Counted from the stretch's first letter, positions 24,152 through 33,600 are shown. The stretch is DNA of 64,000 nucleotides from Lewinella sp. W8 (GCF_004375085.3 NZ_SNAQ03000008.1:129531-193530), one strand, 5' to 3'. Notes: generated by a model from the sequence alone, not told the origin. A program made the numbers and translations.

Positions 24152-26797
24152 ATGAAAAAGATCACCGAAGCAAACGTACTAAGGTCTGGTTTGCTTACGG
24201 TAATCTTTTTCATGACTACCGGTATTAGTGGTTTGTTTGGACAGACCGCCTCGGTTTTCTTTACCGTGATTGACTCCCTCGACAGTTCTCCCATTGAGTA
24301 CGCCATGGTGGTGGCTACAGACAATACTTCGGGAGAAATAATCTTTGATCGGACAGATGAGCGAGGACAAGCGATGCTTTCCCTTTATCCCAACATTGAT
24401 TATGAGTTGATGGTCAATAGACTTGGCTATGCTAACTATGCTAGTCAACTAAAATTGACTCAATTAGATGAGCAGGTAATTTCGATCACACTATCAAAAA
24501 CCGTAATGGACTTAGCGGAAATCGTTGTCCGTGACACCCTTCCACCAATATCCTACCGCCCCGATACAGTAGTCTACAACGCCCGGGCCTTCTACACCGG
24601 AAAGGAACGGAAGTTGAAGGACTTGATTGAGAAATTGCCGGGCTTAGATATTGATCAAAACTTGCGCGTTACCTACCAAGGGCAAGACGTCACCACCCTA
24701 CTAGTAGAAGGAAAGCCATTCTTTGGGGGTGACGGGGAATTAGCGTTAAAGGGCTTACCGGCAGATGCCATCGCTCGTATTCAAGTTCTAGAAGATTACA
24801 AACCACTGGGTTTCACCCTAGATCCCGGAGCACGTAAGCGCCGTGCACTAAACATAATTATTCGCGAGGATAGGAAAAATGTTTACTTCGGCGAAGCAAT
24901 GGCCGGAGGCGGCACACCTGGCCGACACCTTGTGCAGGCGGATATATTTCGCTTCAATCGGAATACCAATAATTACCTATTTGGGGGTAGTAATAACGTA
25001 AATCGTGAATTGCTCTCCATTCAGAGTATATTACGTCTAATTGGCGGGGATAATTTACTTAGTGGAAATGGGTTTCAAGAATTATCGGACCTGAGCTTAA
25101 GGCTATCACCCCCAAGTTTTGCCGAAGACAGTAAGAACCAACTTATCGCCCTCGGCGTAAATCAACAAGTGGGTAAAAAAAGTAGCCTTGATGTATATGC
25201 ATTGGGGCCTAGAAAAAAGTGGACAACCCGGCAGCGGAGTACGACAGTTTTCCCAATTACAGACCTAAATGAGGCTATTTCATTGAGTAGGGCAGCACGT
25301 CAACAGTTCGGAATGCTAAGAGCAACCTTGACGTCTAAACTTCCCAAACAACTGGTAATCCGTACCAATGCTCAGCTCCAAGGCAATCAAAATTCCAGCC
25401 TGCTTGTTGAAAATTACCGCTCTAACTTTGGCAATCGATTGTCCTCCAGTCAACTTGATGTAGGGGCCTACGAATGTCAATTAAAAACCGAGATAGTCAA
25501 GCAAACTAAAGAAGGCAACATTCTGAAAATAGTTGCCGCAGCACGTCAACAGTCAGACCGAGAAACCCTCAAGCTATCAAGTGATACCGCCTTCCTTAAT
25601 TCACTATTTCTTTCAGGGAGCATCGAACCCACTATATTTGATCAAGATAACATTCCTACCCGAAGAAACTTTCGGGGAAATTATCTCTACCATTATAAGC
25701 TCAACCGCAAGGTTTACCTTGAGCAGGGGATGGAATGGGAACACCTTCAGCAGAAGCAATCGATCAATAGTAGCCTTCTTCCTAGTCAACAAAGGGTCGT
25801 TGCCTTTCATGAACTTTCCACCCATTTCGGTACTGTTGTAAAATGGCGAGAAACCAGTACTGTTTTTCGACTTCATCTAGCTCAAATCCGTGGGGCAAAC
25901 AATGGGGAACGCGTATCAATTAATCAATTCTTACTACCAGAATTTAGGCTCCAATTCAGGTCTGGGCCGGGGAGTACCGTAGAAGCCAACTGGAAATCTA
26001 CGGTTACCCCACCAGGTTTAAGTTTCCTGTCAGCGTCTCCACTTGTGACTTCCTTCACGACGTACCAATTCGGTCTGGAACGCCTCACCCCCGTACCCAC
26101 ACATAAAGCCACCTTAGGCTATCGCTATTACAACCCCATAAAGGGTTATGGATATACTATTTCAGCCGGATATGATCAGCAGGGAGGGTCTTCCATTATT
26201 CCGCAACTCGAAGTTGTAGGGCAAGATCGAAAAATAACTTACGTAGTTACAAACACTCCGATTAAAGCCTGGAATTTGACGGCAATTCTCCGTCGAGACA
26301 ATGGCAAAAATAAATTTTCGGTTACTTCCAGTTACCAAAGACGACAACAACTGACAGTAATTGTGGATCAAAACGTGGTCAGTCCAATTACTACTGCTTC
26401 CCTCCAAAGCGACTTCAGGCAACACTTGACCAACGAAGTAAATGTCCGATGGTCGTTACTAATCAACCGTTCCGGCTTCGGAATCATTCCAGGTAACGCT
26501 ATTTACAATGGACATCTTCAGGCGGACCTAAGCTACACCTCGGGAAGGTGGTCATCCGATATTGGCCTCTCTGGTCAACTGTTCGACGCCACTGCCAATG
26601 CGTACTTTTCTGGAAGGATAAGCGGAAACCTTAGGTACGTGATGAGTAATAGTCCCTGGGCCTTTGAGTTAATGTATGAAGTTCCGTTGGGAGGAAGAGA
26701 AATTCGGAGTTTCCGGCAATCTGACTTGTTTTTTAGCACCACCAATACCCAAGTATTCGTTGCTTTCGTTACCGCTAACGTTGCTTATCAATTCTGA
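24152..26797 (+). CDS. Outer-membrane beta-barrel protein with CarboxypepD_reg-like domain (TonB-receptor type)
   Basis: An 881-residue outer-membrane protein. A signal peptide ends near SGLFGQ. A CarboxypepD_reg-like beta-sandwich follows at about residues 30-110 (SVFFTVIDSLDSSPIEYAMV, ITLSKTVMDLAEIVV). Then comes a plug-like domain (LKDLIEKLPGLDIDQN, LLVEGKPFFGGD, LPADAIARIQVLEDYKPLGF), and from about residue 260 a barrel of amphipathic strands ending AFVTANVAYQF. This is the usual partner of GLPGLI proteins. No SusD gene is present, so polysaccharide uptake is not indicated. An ATG at 24152 begins a proper signal sequence. Base composition is AT-rich like the rest of the cassette. Cargo unknown; the adjacent peptides are candidate partners by position only. 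Confidence 0.82.
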   Translation: MKKITEANVLRSGLLTVIFFMTTGISGLFGQTASVFFTVIDSLDSSPIEYAMVVATDNTSGEIIFDRTDERGQAMLSLYPNIDYELMVNRLGYANYASQLKLTQLDEQVISITLSKTVMDLAEIVVRDTLPPISYRPDTVVYNARAFYTGKERKLKDLIEKLPGLDIDQNLRVTYQGQDVTTLLVEGKPFFGGDGELALKGLPADAIARIQVLEDYKPLGFTLDPGARKRRALNIIIREDRKNVYFGEAMAGGGTPGRHLVQADIFRFNRNTNNYLFGGSNNVNRELLSIQSILRLIGGDNLLSGNGFQELSDLSLRLSPPSFAEDSKNQLIALGVNQQVGKKSSLDVYALGPRKKWTTRQRSTTVFPITDLNEAISLSRAARQQFGMLRATLTSKLPKQLVIRTNAQLQGNQNSSLLVENYRSNFGNRLSSSQLDVGAYECQLKTEIVKQTKEGNILKIVAAARQQSDRETLKLSSDTAFLNSLFLSGSIEPTIFDQDNIPTRRNFRGNYLYHYKLNRKVYLEQGMEWEHLQQKQSINSSLLPSQQRVVAFHELSTHFGTVVKWRETSTVFRLHLAQIRGANNGERVSINQFLLPEFRLQFRSGPGSTVEANWKSTVTPPGLSFLSASPLVTSFTTYQFGLERLTPVPTHKATLGYRYYNPIKGYGYTISAGYDQQGGSSIIPQLEVVGQDRKITYVVTNTPIKAWNLTAILRRDNGKNKFSVTSSYQRRQQLTVIVDQNVVSPITTASLQSDFRQHLTNEVNVRWSLLINRSGFGIIPGNAIYNGHLQADLSYTSGRWSSDIGLSGQLFDATANAYFSGRISGNLRYVMSNSPWAFELMYEVPLGGREIRSFRQSDLFFSTTNTQVFVAFVTANVAYQF

Positions 26798-26826
26798 TCA
26801 TCAAAGCCTTTGCTTGAAACCAACAA

Positions 26827-26856
26827 AGCCCCAACTTCCTCATGGAAATCGGGGCT
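26827..26856 (-). terminator. Hairpin between the outer-membrane gene and tmRNA
   Basis: AGCCCC (26827-26832) pairs with GGGGCT (26851-26856). On the minus strand it lies 8 bases after the tmRNA 3' end and is followed by TTGTTGGTTT. It could also end the plus-strand cassette transcript, where TTTT follows. Confidence 0.5.
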
Positions 26857-26863
26857 ACTGTTT

Positions 26864-27237
26864 TGGTGGAGGCGGCGAGAGTCGAACTCGCGTCCAGCGA
26901 AAGCGCAAGGCAGCTTTCTACATGCTTATTGACCAGTCAGGTTTTCGAGTGCTGGGGGAGATTGGTCACCCTCTCAAACAGCACCTTAGGTCCTTAATCT
27001 CACCGCCGATTCAGACCAGGATCGGCGGCCAGCCCCAAAAGGGTGAACGCGGCACAATGTGTATGGAGCCTCAACTGTACGGCGTATGAAGACAGTCTAA
27101 CCTAAATTAGGCTGCCATAGCATAGCTGGTGTTGCCAACTAAGAAAGGTTAATGCTTAGATTTTTACGGAGATAACGCATCATGCTCCGGCATGCTTACT
27201 ACAAAGCTTACTTCCCTGTCGATTCCGGTACGCCCCC
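26864..27237 (-). ncRNA. ssrA: tmRNA (ssrA)
   Basis: A 374-base RNA that rescues stalled ribosomes. The 3' end has the T arm GAGTTCGACTCTCG and an encoded CCA at 26866-26864. The 5' end GGGGGCG (27237-27231) pairs with CGCCTCC before CCA to form the acceptor stem. The tag frame at 27136-27107 reads GGC AAC ACC AGC TAT then GCT ATG GCA GCC TAA, giving GNTSYAMAA, close to other Bacteroidota tags ending in YALAA. Pseudoknot-forming segments such as CCGCCGATCCTGG / GAATCGGCGG are visible. Its 3' side faces the AT-rich cassette; ssrA 3' ends are known integration sites for genomic islands. Confidence 0.95.
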
Positions 27238-27562
27238 GTTGGGACTCGGCCCGGGTGGGCCGACCTTCGTGATGGAAAACACGTTAGTTGACCGCAAGGT
27301 TGCCTCCGGGGAAAGTAATTTTCCATCAATTATTGTCCGACCTGGAGTAATGCAGTCTGTGGAAACCTGAGATAGTTCTAGCCTAGGTTGTTCCGGGAGG
27401 TTACATCAGCGATTCCTGCGGAATCGCGGCAGGTTAGTGGGGCCCACAGTAGCGGCAGGTAATTACCTGCCGCTACTAGAGGATTCAAGGGTTTGATTGC
27501 CAATTGAATAATTCACGGAACAGTCTGCTTTTAGCTATCTCACCGGGGCCTCGGAGCAGCAT
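27238..27562 (+). other. Gap upstream of ssrA with repeat element
   Basis: No gene. An inverted repeat TCGGCCC/GGGCCGA (27247-27264) lies just upstream of the tmRNA 5' end, and the second MITE-like copy fills 27390-27521. No convincing promoter box for ssrA was recognised. Confidence 0.65.
27390..27521 (-). repeat. 132-bp MITE-like palindromic element, copy B
   Basis: Inverted relative to copy A and of the same 132-base length. The 28-base palindrome is at 27449-27476, 45 bases from the end, exactly as in copy A. It differs as GGTAATTACC versus GGAAATTTCC, so both arms changed and the pairing is kept. One terminal repeat is intact (TTCACGGAAC); the other is decayed (GTTCCGGGAG). Confidence 0.85.
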
Positions 27563-28189
27563 TTACTTCACCCGGGTGCGCAGCATTTCCTGCTCTCCGT
27601 CTTTGGTGACCAGGAAGCCGACCAGTTCGTCGCCCGGCTGCACCGGGCCGACGCCCTCGGGCGTTCCGGTGAAGATCAGGTCACCCTTCTGGAGGCGGAA
27701 ATACTGGCTGACGTAGCAGATGATCTCCGTTAGCGGAAACAGCATGTTCCGGCTGTGGCCGTGCTGTACCTCCTCGTCGTTTTTGCGGAGGCCGAATTCG
27801 ATGTCGTTCAGGTCGGCAAAATCATCGGGCGCAAAGAACTGGGGGGAGAGGGGAGCCGAGTTATCGAAGCCCTTGGCGATTTCCCAGGGGTGGCCCTTTA
27901 ACTTGAGCTGGCTCTGCAGGTCACGGGCCGTAAAGTCAATCCCCAGGCCGATGCCCGCCACGTAGTCCATGGCAAATTCCGGCTGCACGTGCCGCCCGTT
28001 TTTGGCCACCTTCACCACCAGTTCCACCTCGAAGTGGATGTCTTCGCTGAACTCCGGATAGTAGAAGGGCTTGTTGTTCGGCAGGATGGCCGTGGGCGGC
28101 TTCATGAAGACCACCGGACGGCTCGGCCGTTCGTTACCGAGTTCGGCGGCGTGGGCCGCGTAATTGCGGCCGATACAGATTATTTTCAT
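27563..28189 (-). CDS. Fumarylacetoacetate hydrolase family protein (acylpyruvase/OAA decarboxylase-like)
   Basis: A 208-residue single-domain FAH-fold protein of the YcgM/FAHD1 size class, whose members hydrolyse acylpyruvates or decarboxylate oxaloacetate with Mg2+. The start MKIICIGRNYAAHAAELGN, the metal-ligand region FSEDIHFEVELVVKV (Glu-x-Glu) and DFTARDLQ, and the closing GDLIFTGTPEGVGP are all intact. The exact substrate cannot be chosen from sequence. It lies 17 bases downstream of purC on the same strand, so the two are probably co-transcribed. Confidence 0.85.
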   Translation of the reverse strand: MKIICIGRNYAAHAAELGNERPSRPVVFMKPPTAILPNNKPFYYPEFSEDIHFEVELVVKVAKNGRHVQPEFAMDYVAGIGLGIDFTARDLQSQLKLKGHPWEIAKGFDNSAPLSPQFFAPDDFADLNDIEFGLRKNDEEVQHGHSRNMLFPLTEIICYVSQYFRLQKGDLIFTGTPEGVGPVQPGDELVGFLVTKDGEQEMLRTRVK

Positions 28190-28206
28190 CGTTGCACTTT
28201 CTGGGT

Positions 28207-29157
28207 TTACTCAACTACGCGCCAGTCGGTACCGGACAGATTTCCTTTGATCCTGGCTTCAATATTTTCCGTGTCGGCGGGCACGAAGGTCTTACCCGTC
28301 ACTTTCTCGTAGAGTTCTACGTAGCGTTGGGAGACCAGCTCGACGAAGCTGTCGGGCATTTCGGGCATTTGCTGGCCTTCCTTGCCCTGGAATCCGTTTT
28401 CCATGAGCCACTCCCGAACGAACTCCTTGCTCAACTGCTTTTGCCGTTCGCCCTTAGCCTGCCGCTCGGTGTAGCCTTCGGCGTAGAAGTAGCGGCTGGA
28501 GTCCGGCGTATGGATTTCGTCGATGAGGTAAATCTCTCCGTCCAGTAAGCCGAACTCATACTTGGTGTCCACCAGGATGAGGCCGCGTTCGGCGGCCATG
28601 GCCGTGCCCCGGCTGAAGAGGCGACGCGTATAATTTTCCAGCTTCTCGTAAATCCGTTCCTCCACGATTCCGCGGGCGATGATGTCTTCCCGGCTGATGT
28701 CTTCGTCGTGGCCCTCCTCGGCCTTGGTGGCGGGGGTGATGATGGGCTCCGGGAAGGCGTCGGCCTCCTTCAGCCCGGCTGGCAAGGGCACACCGCACAG
28801 CACCTGCGCGCCGGCGGCATATTCGCGCCAGGCGTGGCCCACGACGTACCCCCGGATGACCATCTCCACCTTGATGGGCTCACAGGCTTTTCCGATGGCT
28901 ACGTTGGGATCGGGACTCCGCTCCAGCCAGTTGGGACAGATATCCCGGGTGGCGTCCAGGAAGTGTTTGGCCGTTTGGTTGAGGATCTGTCCCTTGTGGG
29001 GAATGGCCCGGGGCAGGACGTGGTCGAAGGCCGAAATGCGGTCGGAGGCCACCATCAACAGCTCGTCTCCCCGGCGGTACACGTCCCGCACTTTACCGCG
29101 GTAGAATTCGGCGGGAGGATCGAAGGTGAAATCCGTTTGGCGAAGTGCTTGTGGCAT
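28207..29157 (-). CDS. purC: SAICAR synthetase
   Basis: A 316-residue phosphoribosylaminoimidazole-succinocarboxamide synthase, which joins CAIR and aspartate using ATP in purine synthesis. The ATP-loop region [26 protein letters not shown], the substrate-binding [19 protein letters not shown] and [20 protein letters not shown] are intact. The length is that of the longer bacterial or yeast-like form. A -7 box TATGTTTGC lies 16 bases upstream, and the terminator hairpin of hpf is directly upstream of that. It is followed by the FAH-family gene. Confidence 0.93.
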   Translation of the reverse strand: MPQALRQTDFTFDPPAEFYRGKVRDVYRRGDELLMVASDRISAFDHVLPRAIPHKGQILNQTAKHFLDATRDICPNWLERSPDPNVAIGKACEPIKVEMVIRGYVVGHAWREYAAGAQVLCGVPLPAGLKEADAFPEPIITPATKAEEGHDEDISREDIIARGIVEERIYEKLENYTRRLFSRGTAMAAERGLILVDTKYEFGLLDGEIYLIDEIHTPDSSRYFYAEGYTERQAKGERQKQLSKEFVREWLMENGFQGKEGQQMPEMPDSFVELVSQRYVELYEKVTGKTFVPADTENIEARIKGNLSGTDWRVVE

Positions 29158-29172
29158 GGAGCGGGAATTTTG

Positions 29173-29181
29173 GCAAACATA
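29173..29181 (-). promoter_or_regulatory. Putative purC -7 box TATGTTTGC
   Basis: An exact TAnnTTTG match on the minus strand, 16 bases before the purC start. The region where the -33 element should be is occupied by the hpf terminator hairpin. Confidence 0.55.
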
Positions 29182-29183
29182 CG

Positions 29184-29215
29184 ACGGCCCGCCCTTCGGA
29201 GGAAGAGCGGGCCGT
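29184..29215 (-). terminator. Hairpin between hpf and purC
   Basis: ACGGCCCGC and GCGGGCCGT pair perfectly; after one mismatch CTTC/GAAG extends the stem around a GGAG loop. It lies 28 bases after the hpf stop on the minus strand. There is no T run after it; the purC -7 box follows two bases later. Confidence 0.6.
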
Positions 29216-29242
29216 GATTAAGCGCTAAGTCAGGGGGCCTGA

Positions 29243-29539
29243 CTAGTGGTTAGCGTTCTTTTCTTTGTGCTTTCTAATCTGGCGGCGCAGGGCTTCCGCT
29301 ACTTCTGCGATGCCGCGCTCAATGCTCTCGTCGGTGTGCTCGGCGAAGAGGTCGTTGCCGGGAATGGCGAGTCTCACCTCTACTTTGTGGCCCTTGGCCG
29401 CCGTACCGTCGTCCTCCTTAATGAAGACTTCCGCCCGCTCAATGCGGTCGTAAAAGGTTTCCAGCTTTTCGAGTTTTTCGTTGATGACACGCTTGGCGTT
29501 GCCGGACAGCTCTCCGGATTTATGGATGGTTATTTGCAT
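29243..29539 (-). CDS. hpf: Ribosome hibernation-promoting factor, short form
   Basis: A 98-residue protein of the HPF/RaiA fold that binds the 30S decoding region in stationary phase. Typical stretches: MQITIHKSGELSGNAKRVIN, LEKLETFYDRIERAEVFI, VEVRLAIPGNDLFAEH, and a basic C-terminal helix (EALRRQIRKHKEKN). It lacks the C-terminal dimerisation domain of long HPF, so it is the short form. A hairpin follows its stop and separates it from purC. Confidence 0.87.
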   Translation of the reverse strand: MQITIHKSGELSGNAKRVINEKLEKLETFYDRIERAEVFIKEDDGTAAKGHKVEVRLAIPGNDLFAEHTDESIERGIAEVAEALRRQIRKHKEKNANH

Positions 29540-29761
29540 GGTAATCGGTTATAACATTTAAACGCAATGTAGTCTATTATGAACCCACTGCGGTAGTGAA
29601 TCGTTCGGGTGTTGATGGAAATCATGGCCAGGAGCCCGGTTTCCGGATTTGCATGATCGAAATCACCGATTCTGACGAAACATACGTTTTCTTTTGCGGA
29701 ATTTCAAGGGCACCGGCTTTCCGGCATTGCTCATCTCAACCCCTCGCCCACGAAGCTTCCG

Positions 29762-30556
29762 GTGGTCTGGATTCACGGCCTGACGGCGAGCGTGAACTTC
29801 TGGGAAGACGCCATGTACGAGGAGATAAGGAACGAACGCAGCTGGTTCTCTATTGGACTGCCCTTCCACTTTCCCTCCACTTATTCCGGGCGGGCCACCC
29901 CCAGCGCCTTAGATGAATATTTGCTCGCCGAGCTAATGGACCGGGCAATCAACGAGTTAATACCAGAAGGAGATTTTCACCTCGCGGGATACTCGGTTGG
30001 CGGGTTCGCGGCCCTCAACTATGCGGCTAAATACCCCGCCCGGGTGAGGTCGGTGATTTCCATCGGCGGATTTCTGACCGGCAGAGCCCGGGGACTAGAA
30101 GGCGCTCTTCAGTTTTTCAGCAAGGGGAAGCTGCTCCGTAAGGCTCTTTTCCATATGGGCTTCCGCACCCTGAAAACCCACCCGGCCTTCTTCAAACTGG
30201 CCACCCTCTCCTACGCGCGCCAGTGGCGCGCCCTGCTCCGCTACCCACAACTCGACCCCACCATTCGGCGAATTTTCCCCAACGTCCAACAGCACGACAT
30301 CGAAGCCCAGCGTGCCTGGTTCCGGTACCTACTGGACATGAATCTCATGGACGAACACCACTGCATCGAACACCCCACCCTGGTTATCGCCGGAGACCGC
30401 GACCCCATCATTCCCTTTCACCACCAACAAGCCTACGCCAAGATGCTGCCCAACGCCCAGCTCGCCGTACTTCCCGGAGTAGGTCACGTCCCCTTCGCCG
30501 AAGCCCCCCTGGCCTTCCGCACCGAACTCCTCCAATGGCTAAACCACCACGGCTAA
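29762..30556 (+). CDS. Alpha/beta hydrolase, N-terminus uncertain
   Basis: At least 264 residues with the hydrolase core: oxyanion region VVWIHGLTASVNFWED, nucleophile elbow LAGYSVGGFAALNYA, acid strand LVIAGDRDPIIPFHHQQ and the catalytic His in LPGVGHVPFAEAPLAF. The first conventional start in frame is GTG at 29762, but that Val lies within the first core strand. The open frame continues upstream to 29657 and encodes TFSFAEFQGHRLSGIAHL, which looks like the missing N-terminal strands. That stretch has no ATG, GTG or TTG, so either a rare start (ATT 29669 or CTG 29672) is used or a frameshift is present. Substrate unknown. Confidence 0.75.
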   Translation: MVWIHGLTASVNFWEDAMYEEIRNERSWFSIGLPFHFPSTYSGRATPSALDEYLLAELMDRAINELIPEGDFHLAGYSVGGFAALNYAAKYPARVRSVISIGGFLTGRARGLEGALQFFSKGKLLRKALFHMGFRTLKTHPAFFKLATLSYARQWRALLRYPQLDPTIRRIFPNVQQHDIEAQRAWFRYLLDMNLMDEHHCIEHPTLVIAGDRDPIIPFHHQQAYAKMLPNAQLAVLPGVGHVPFAEAPLAFRTELLQWLNHHG

Positions 30557-30561
30557 CCAAA

Positions 30562-30610
30562 AGACTAACAGACTAAAATTCTAACAGACTAACAGACTAA
30601 AATCCTAACG
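30562..30610 (+). repeat. CTAACAGACTAA simple tandem repeat, second locus
   Basis: Repeated AGACTAACAGACTAAAAT units between the hydrolase stop and the sbcC stop, matching the array at 17052-17109. Confidence 0.7.
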
Positions 30611-30625
30611 AACCAGCGAACCACC

Positions 30626-33600
30626 TCACCCCACCACCTCGATCGTACTGAACCCATTCCCCACAGGTTCCAGGCGAATCTGACACGTCACCCGCTCCCG
30701 TAATTCCTTCACGTGACTGATGAGGCCTACCGTTTTCCCCCGCGCCCGGAGTTGCTCCAGTGTAGTCATGGCCTGATCCAGTATTTTTTCGTCCAGGGTC
30801 CCGAAGCCCTCGTCAATGAACAGGGACTGAATGAGCTGCTTCCCCGCCGCCAGATCGGAAAGCCCCAGCGCCAGAGCCAGGGAGACGATAAAGGTCTCTC
30901 CGCCACTGAGGGTAGACATCGGCCGGGTATTGTCGTTCTGAAAGGTATCGATGATTTCCAGTTCCAGTTGCTCCTTCTCCAGTTTTTCGGCGGGACGGTG
31001 CCGCATCCGGTAGCGACCACTGATGTTGCCCAGGTGAAGATTACCCGCTTCCACGAGTCGCTGGAGGGTGAGGGTCTGCGCAAAGCGTCGGAATTTAGTT
31101 CCGTCCTTCTGCCCGATCAGCTCGTGCAACCGCGACCATTTCTCGCGCTCCTGTCGCAGCGCTTCCAGCTTTCCGGCCATGGCTTCGCGGGCTTTCCGCT
31201 TGTCGTTGTCGAGCTCCACTTCCTTATTCAGCGCACCCACTTCCTGATCCAGCGCCGAAATCTGTTGGTCGAGTTGATGGGCCTCCGTGCGCAGTTCGGC
31301 CAGCGGCGCCAATTCCTCCACAACAGCCCGTTGCGACTGCAGTTCCTTTTCCATTTTCTCCTTGCCCCCCTCAGCCGACCGTAACCGTTGTTCCAGTTCC
31401 GTCAGTTCTTGCCGTAGCCCGTCTTCCGCATCGGAGGGTAACAGGGTGGCTTTCGCTCGTTCCAGGTCGGTCACTTCCAGTGCCCCTAGTGTTGCGTCCA
31501 GGCTGGCTTTACGGGACAGGATGGTCTCCCCGAGTTCGGTGAGCTGCCGCCGGGTGGCGGCGATTGCCGCTTCGTCCCGCTGGTATTTCTCCCGGGCAAT
31601 GTCCCGCTGTTCCCGGCCTGCTTCCTGGGCGGAGGATATTTTTTTCTCCCGGTCTGCCAGCATCTGCCGGCATTCGGCCACGGTGCGCTTTCCAATGATG
31701 TCCTCCAGTTGACCGCGCAGTTCCCGCAGCTGACCGTCCAGTTTCTCCGTACTTTCCTTTAACCGACGCAGGGTTACAGCGGCCTCTTCCCGCTGGCTGG
31801 CCAGCTGTTTGCGGGCCGTCTCTTTTTCGCTCAGGGTGGTCAACTGTCCGCGGATCATGCGTAGCCGGCGCAAGCGAGCTTGCTGCTTCGGAACCCGCTC
31901 CTCCAGGTCCCGCAATCGCGTAGCTAACTCATCCCGGTTCGGGGGGACTTCATCAAGGCGTTGTCGGGCGTCTCCCCGGCGGGCATCGGCCGCCGCAAAG
32001 GTGGTTTGGGCCGCCAGCGCCTGCTGTCGGTTTTCTTCCAGTTGAGCGAGCAGCTGCTTACGGGTCTCCGTTGCCGTACGGACATCCTCGGCAGCCTGCG
32101 CCAGCGCCCGATCATCCAGGGCCGGCAGGTCATGGGTATGGTGCTCCGTCGACCCGCACAGGGGGCAAGCTTCTCCCTCCCGCAGGTCCTTTCGGTGCTG
32201 TTCGAGGATCTGATTTTTCTCCAGAGTTTTCAGGATGTGCTGCCGGGTTTCCAGTTCCTTTTCGGCTACCGCAAGGCCCTCCTCGGTGGTGGCAGCCAGC
32301 GTATTGGCGGCCCGCAGCGCTGCCGCTGCCCGCTCACTAGCCGTCAGCGCATCCAGGAAGGCCATCCCTTCCCGCGCCAGCGTCAGTTGTTGCTCCTGCG
32401 CGGGCAGTTGTTCCTCTAGTTCGGTCAGCTCCTTGGCCAGTGATGGGGAAGCCTCCTCCCCCAGACTCGCCCGAATTTCCCTGACCTGACGATTAAGGAG
32501 ATCATCGCGTGTGGCCAGATCCCGCAGTTGGCGCTCCAGGGCATCCGCTTGTTTCCGTTCGGCGTTCAGGGTTCCCTGCGCCTCGGCCATTTTGCGTTCC
32601 AGTTCCGTTGCCCGGGCGAGGGTAGCTTCCTTGGCGGGCTTCTCCCGGGAGAACTTTTCCCATTTGGCCGACAATTCCCCAAAGACCTCGTCAGCTTTTT
32701 GGGCCTCCACCTGGCTTACGGCCAGTTGCTTTTCTTCCTGCTCGCGGCGGGAAAGTAATTTTTGTTCCTCTTCTTTCGCCTGTTCCCATTCGCGCAGGGG
32801 TTGCCGCAGCGGCCGCAGGGCCGCACTTTCGGATAATTTTTTCCGGTCCGTAGCCCGCTGTTCCCACACCTTCTGGATGGCCGCAAAGGACTTTCGTTCC
32901 TCCTCCACGCGCTTGCCAAGTTGCTCCAGCTGAGCGTACTGACCAAGCGCAGCGGACAATTCTTTTTGGCGTGGACGCAGGTGCAACGTTTTTTCCCGGG
33001 CCAGGCTTAGCCGGTTCTCCAGCTCCTTTCTGGCGTCCTCCGGCAGGGGAACATTTCCTTCCACCCCCTTCTCCAGGTCCTCGTAGGCACTAACGGCCAC
33101 CTTGTGCCGCTCAAAGGCGGCCTCACTAATGGCCGTGTACACCTCGGTGCCGGTAATTTTTTCCAGCACCTCCGACCGGTCCTTCACGTCCGAATTGAGA
33201 AAGCGGGCAAACTGTCCCTGGGTCAGCATCACGGAGCGTACGAAGCGATTGTAATCGAGACCAAGCAGTTCTTCGGTGCGGTCGTTTACTTCCTGGAGCT
33301 TATCCGCGGCCAGGGGTTCATACCGCTCCGCCCGGGCGTTCCACTGACTCAGCATCCGTTCGGCGGTCTGCAGATTCCCGTCGGGTTTGTTCCGGGCCCG
33401 CCGCCGTTCCCACCGGCTGAGGTACTGGCCAGAATCGGTCATGAACTCCACTTCCGCAAAGCAGGTACCCGCTCCGTGACTCATCACTTCGTTGCCGTAG
33501 CGGTCGCGCTCCGTTCTTCCGTACAGGGCCAGCGTAATGGCGTCCAGGATGGTCGTCTTCCCCGCTCCGGTGGGCCCCACGATGGCGTAAAGCCCGTTCG

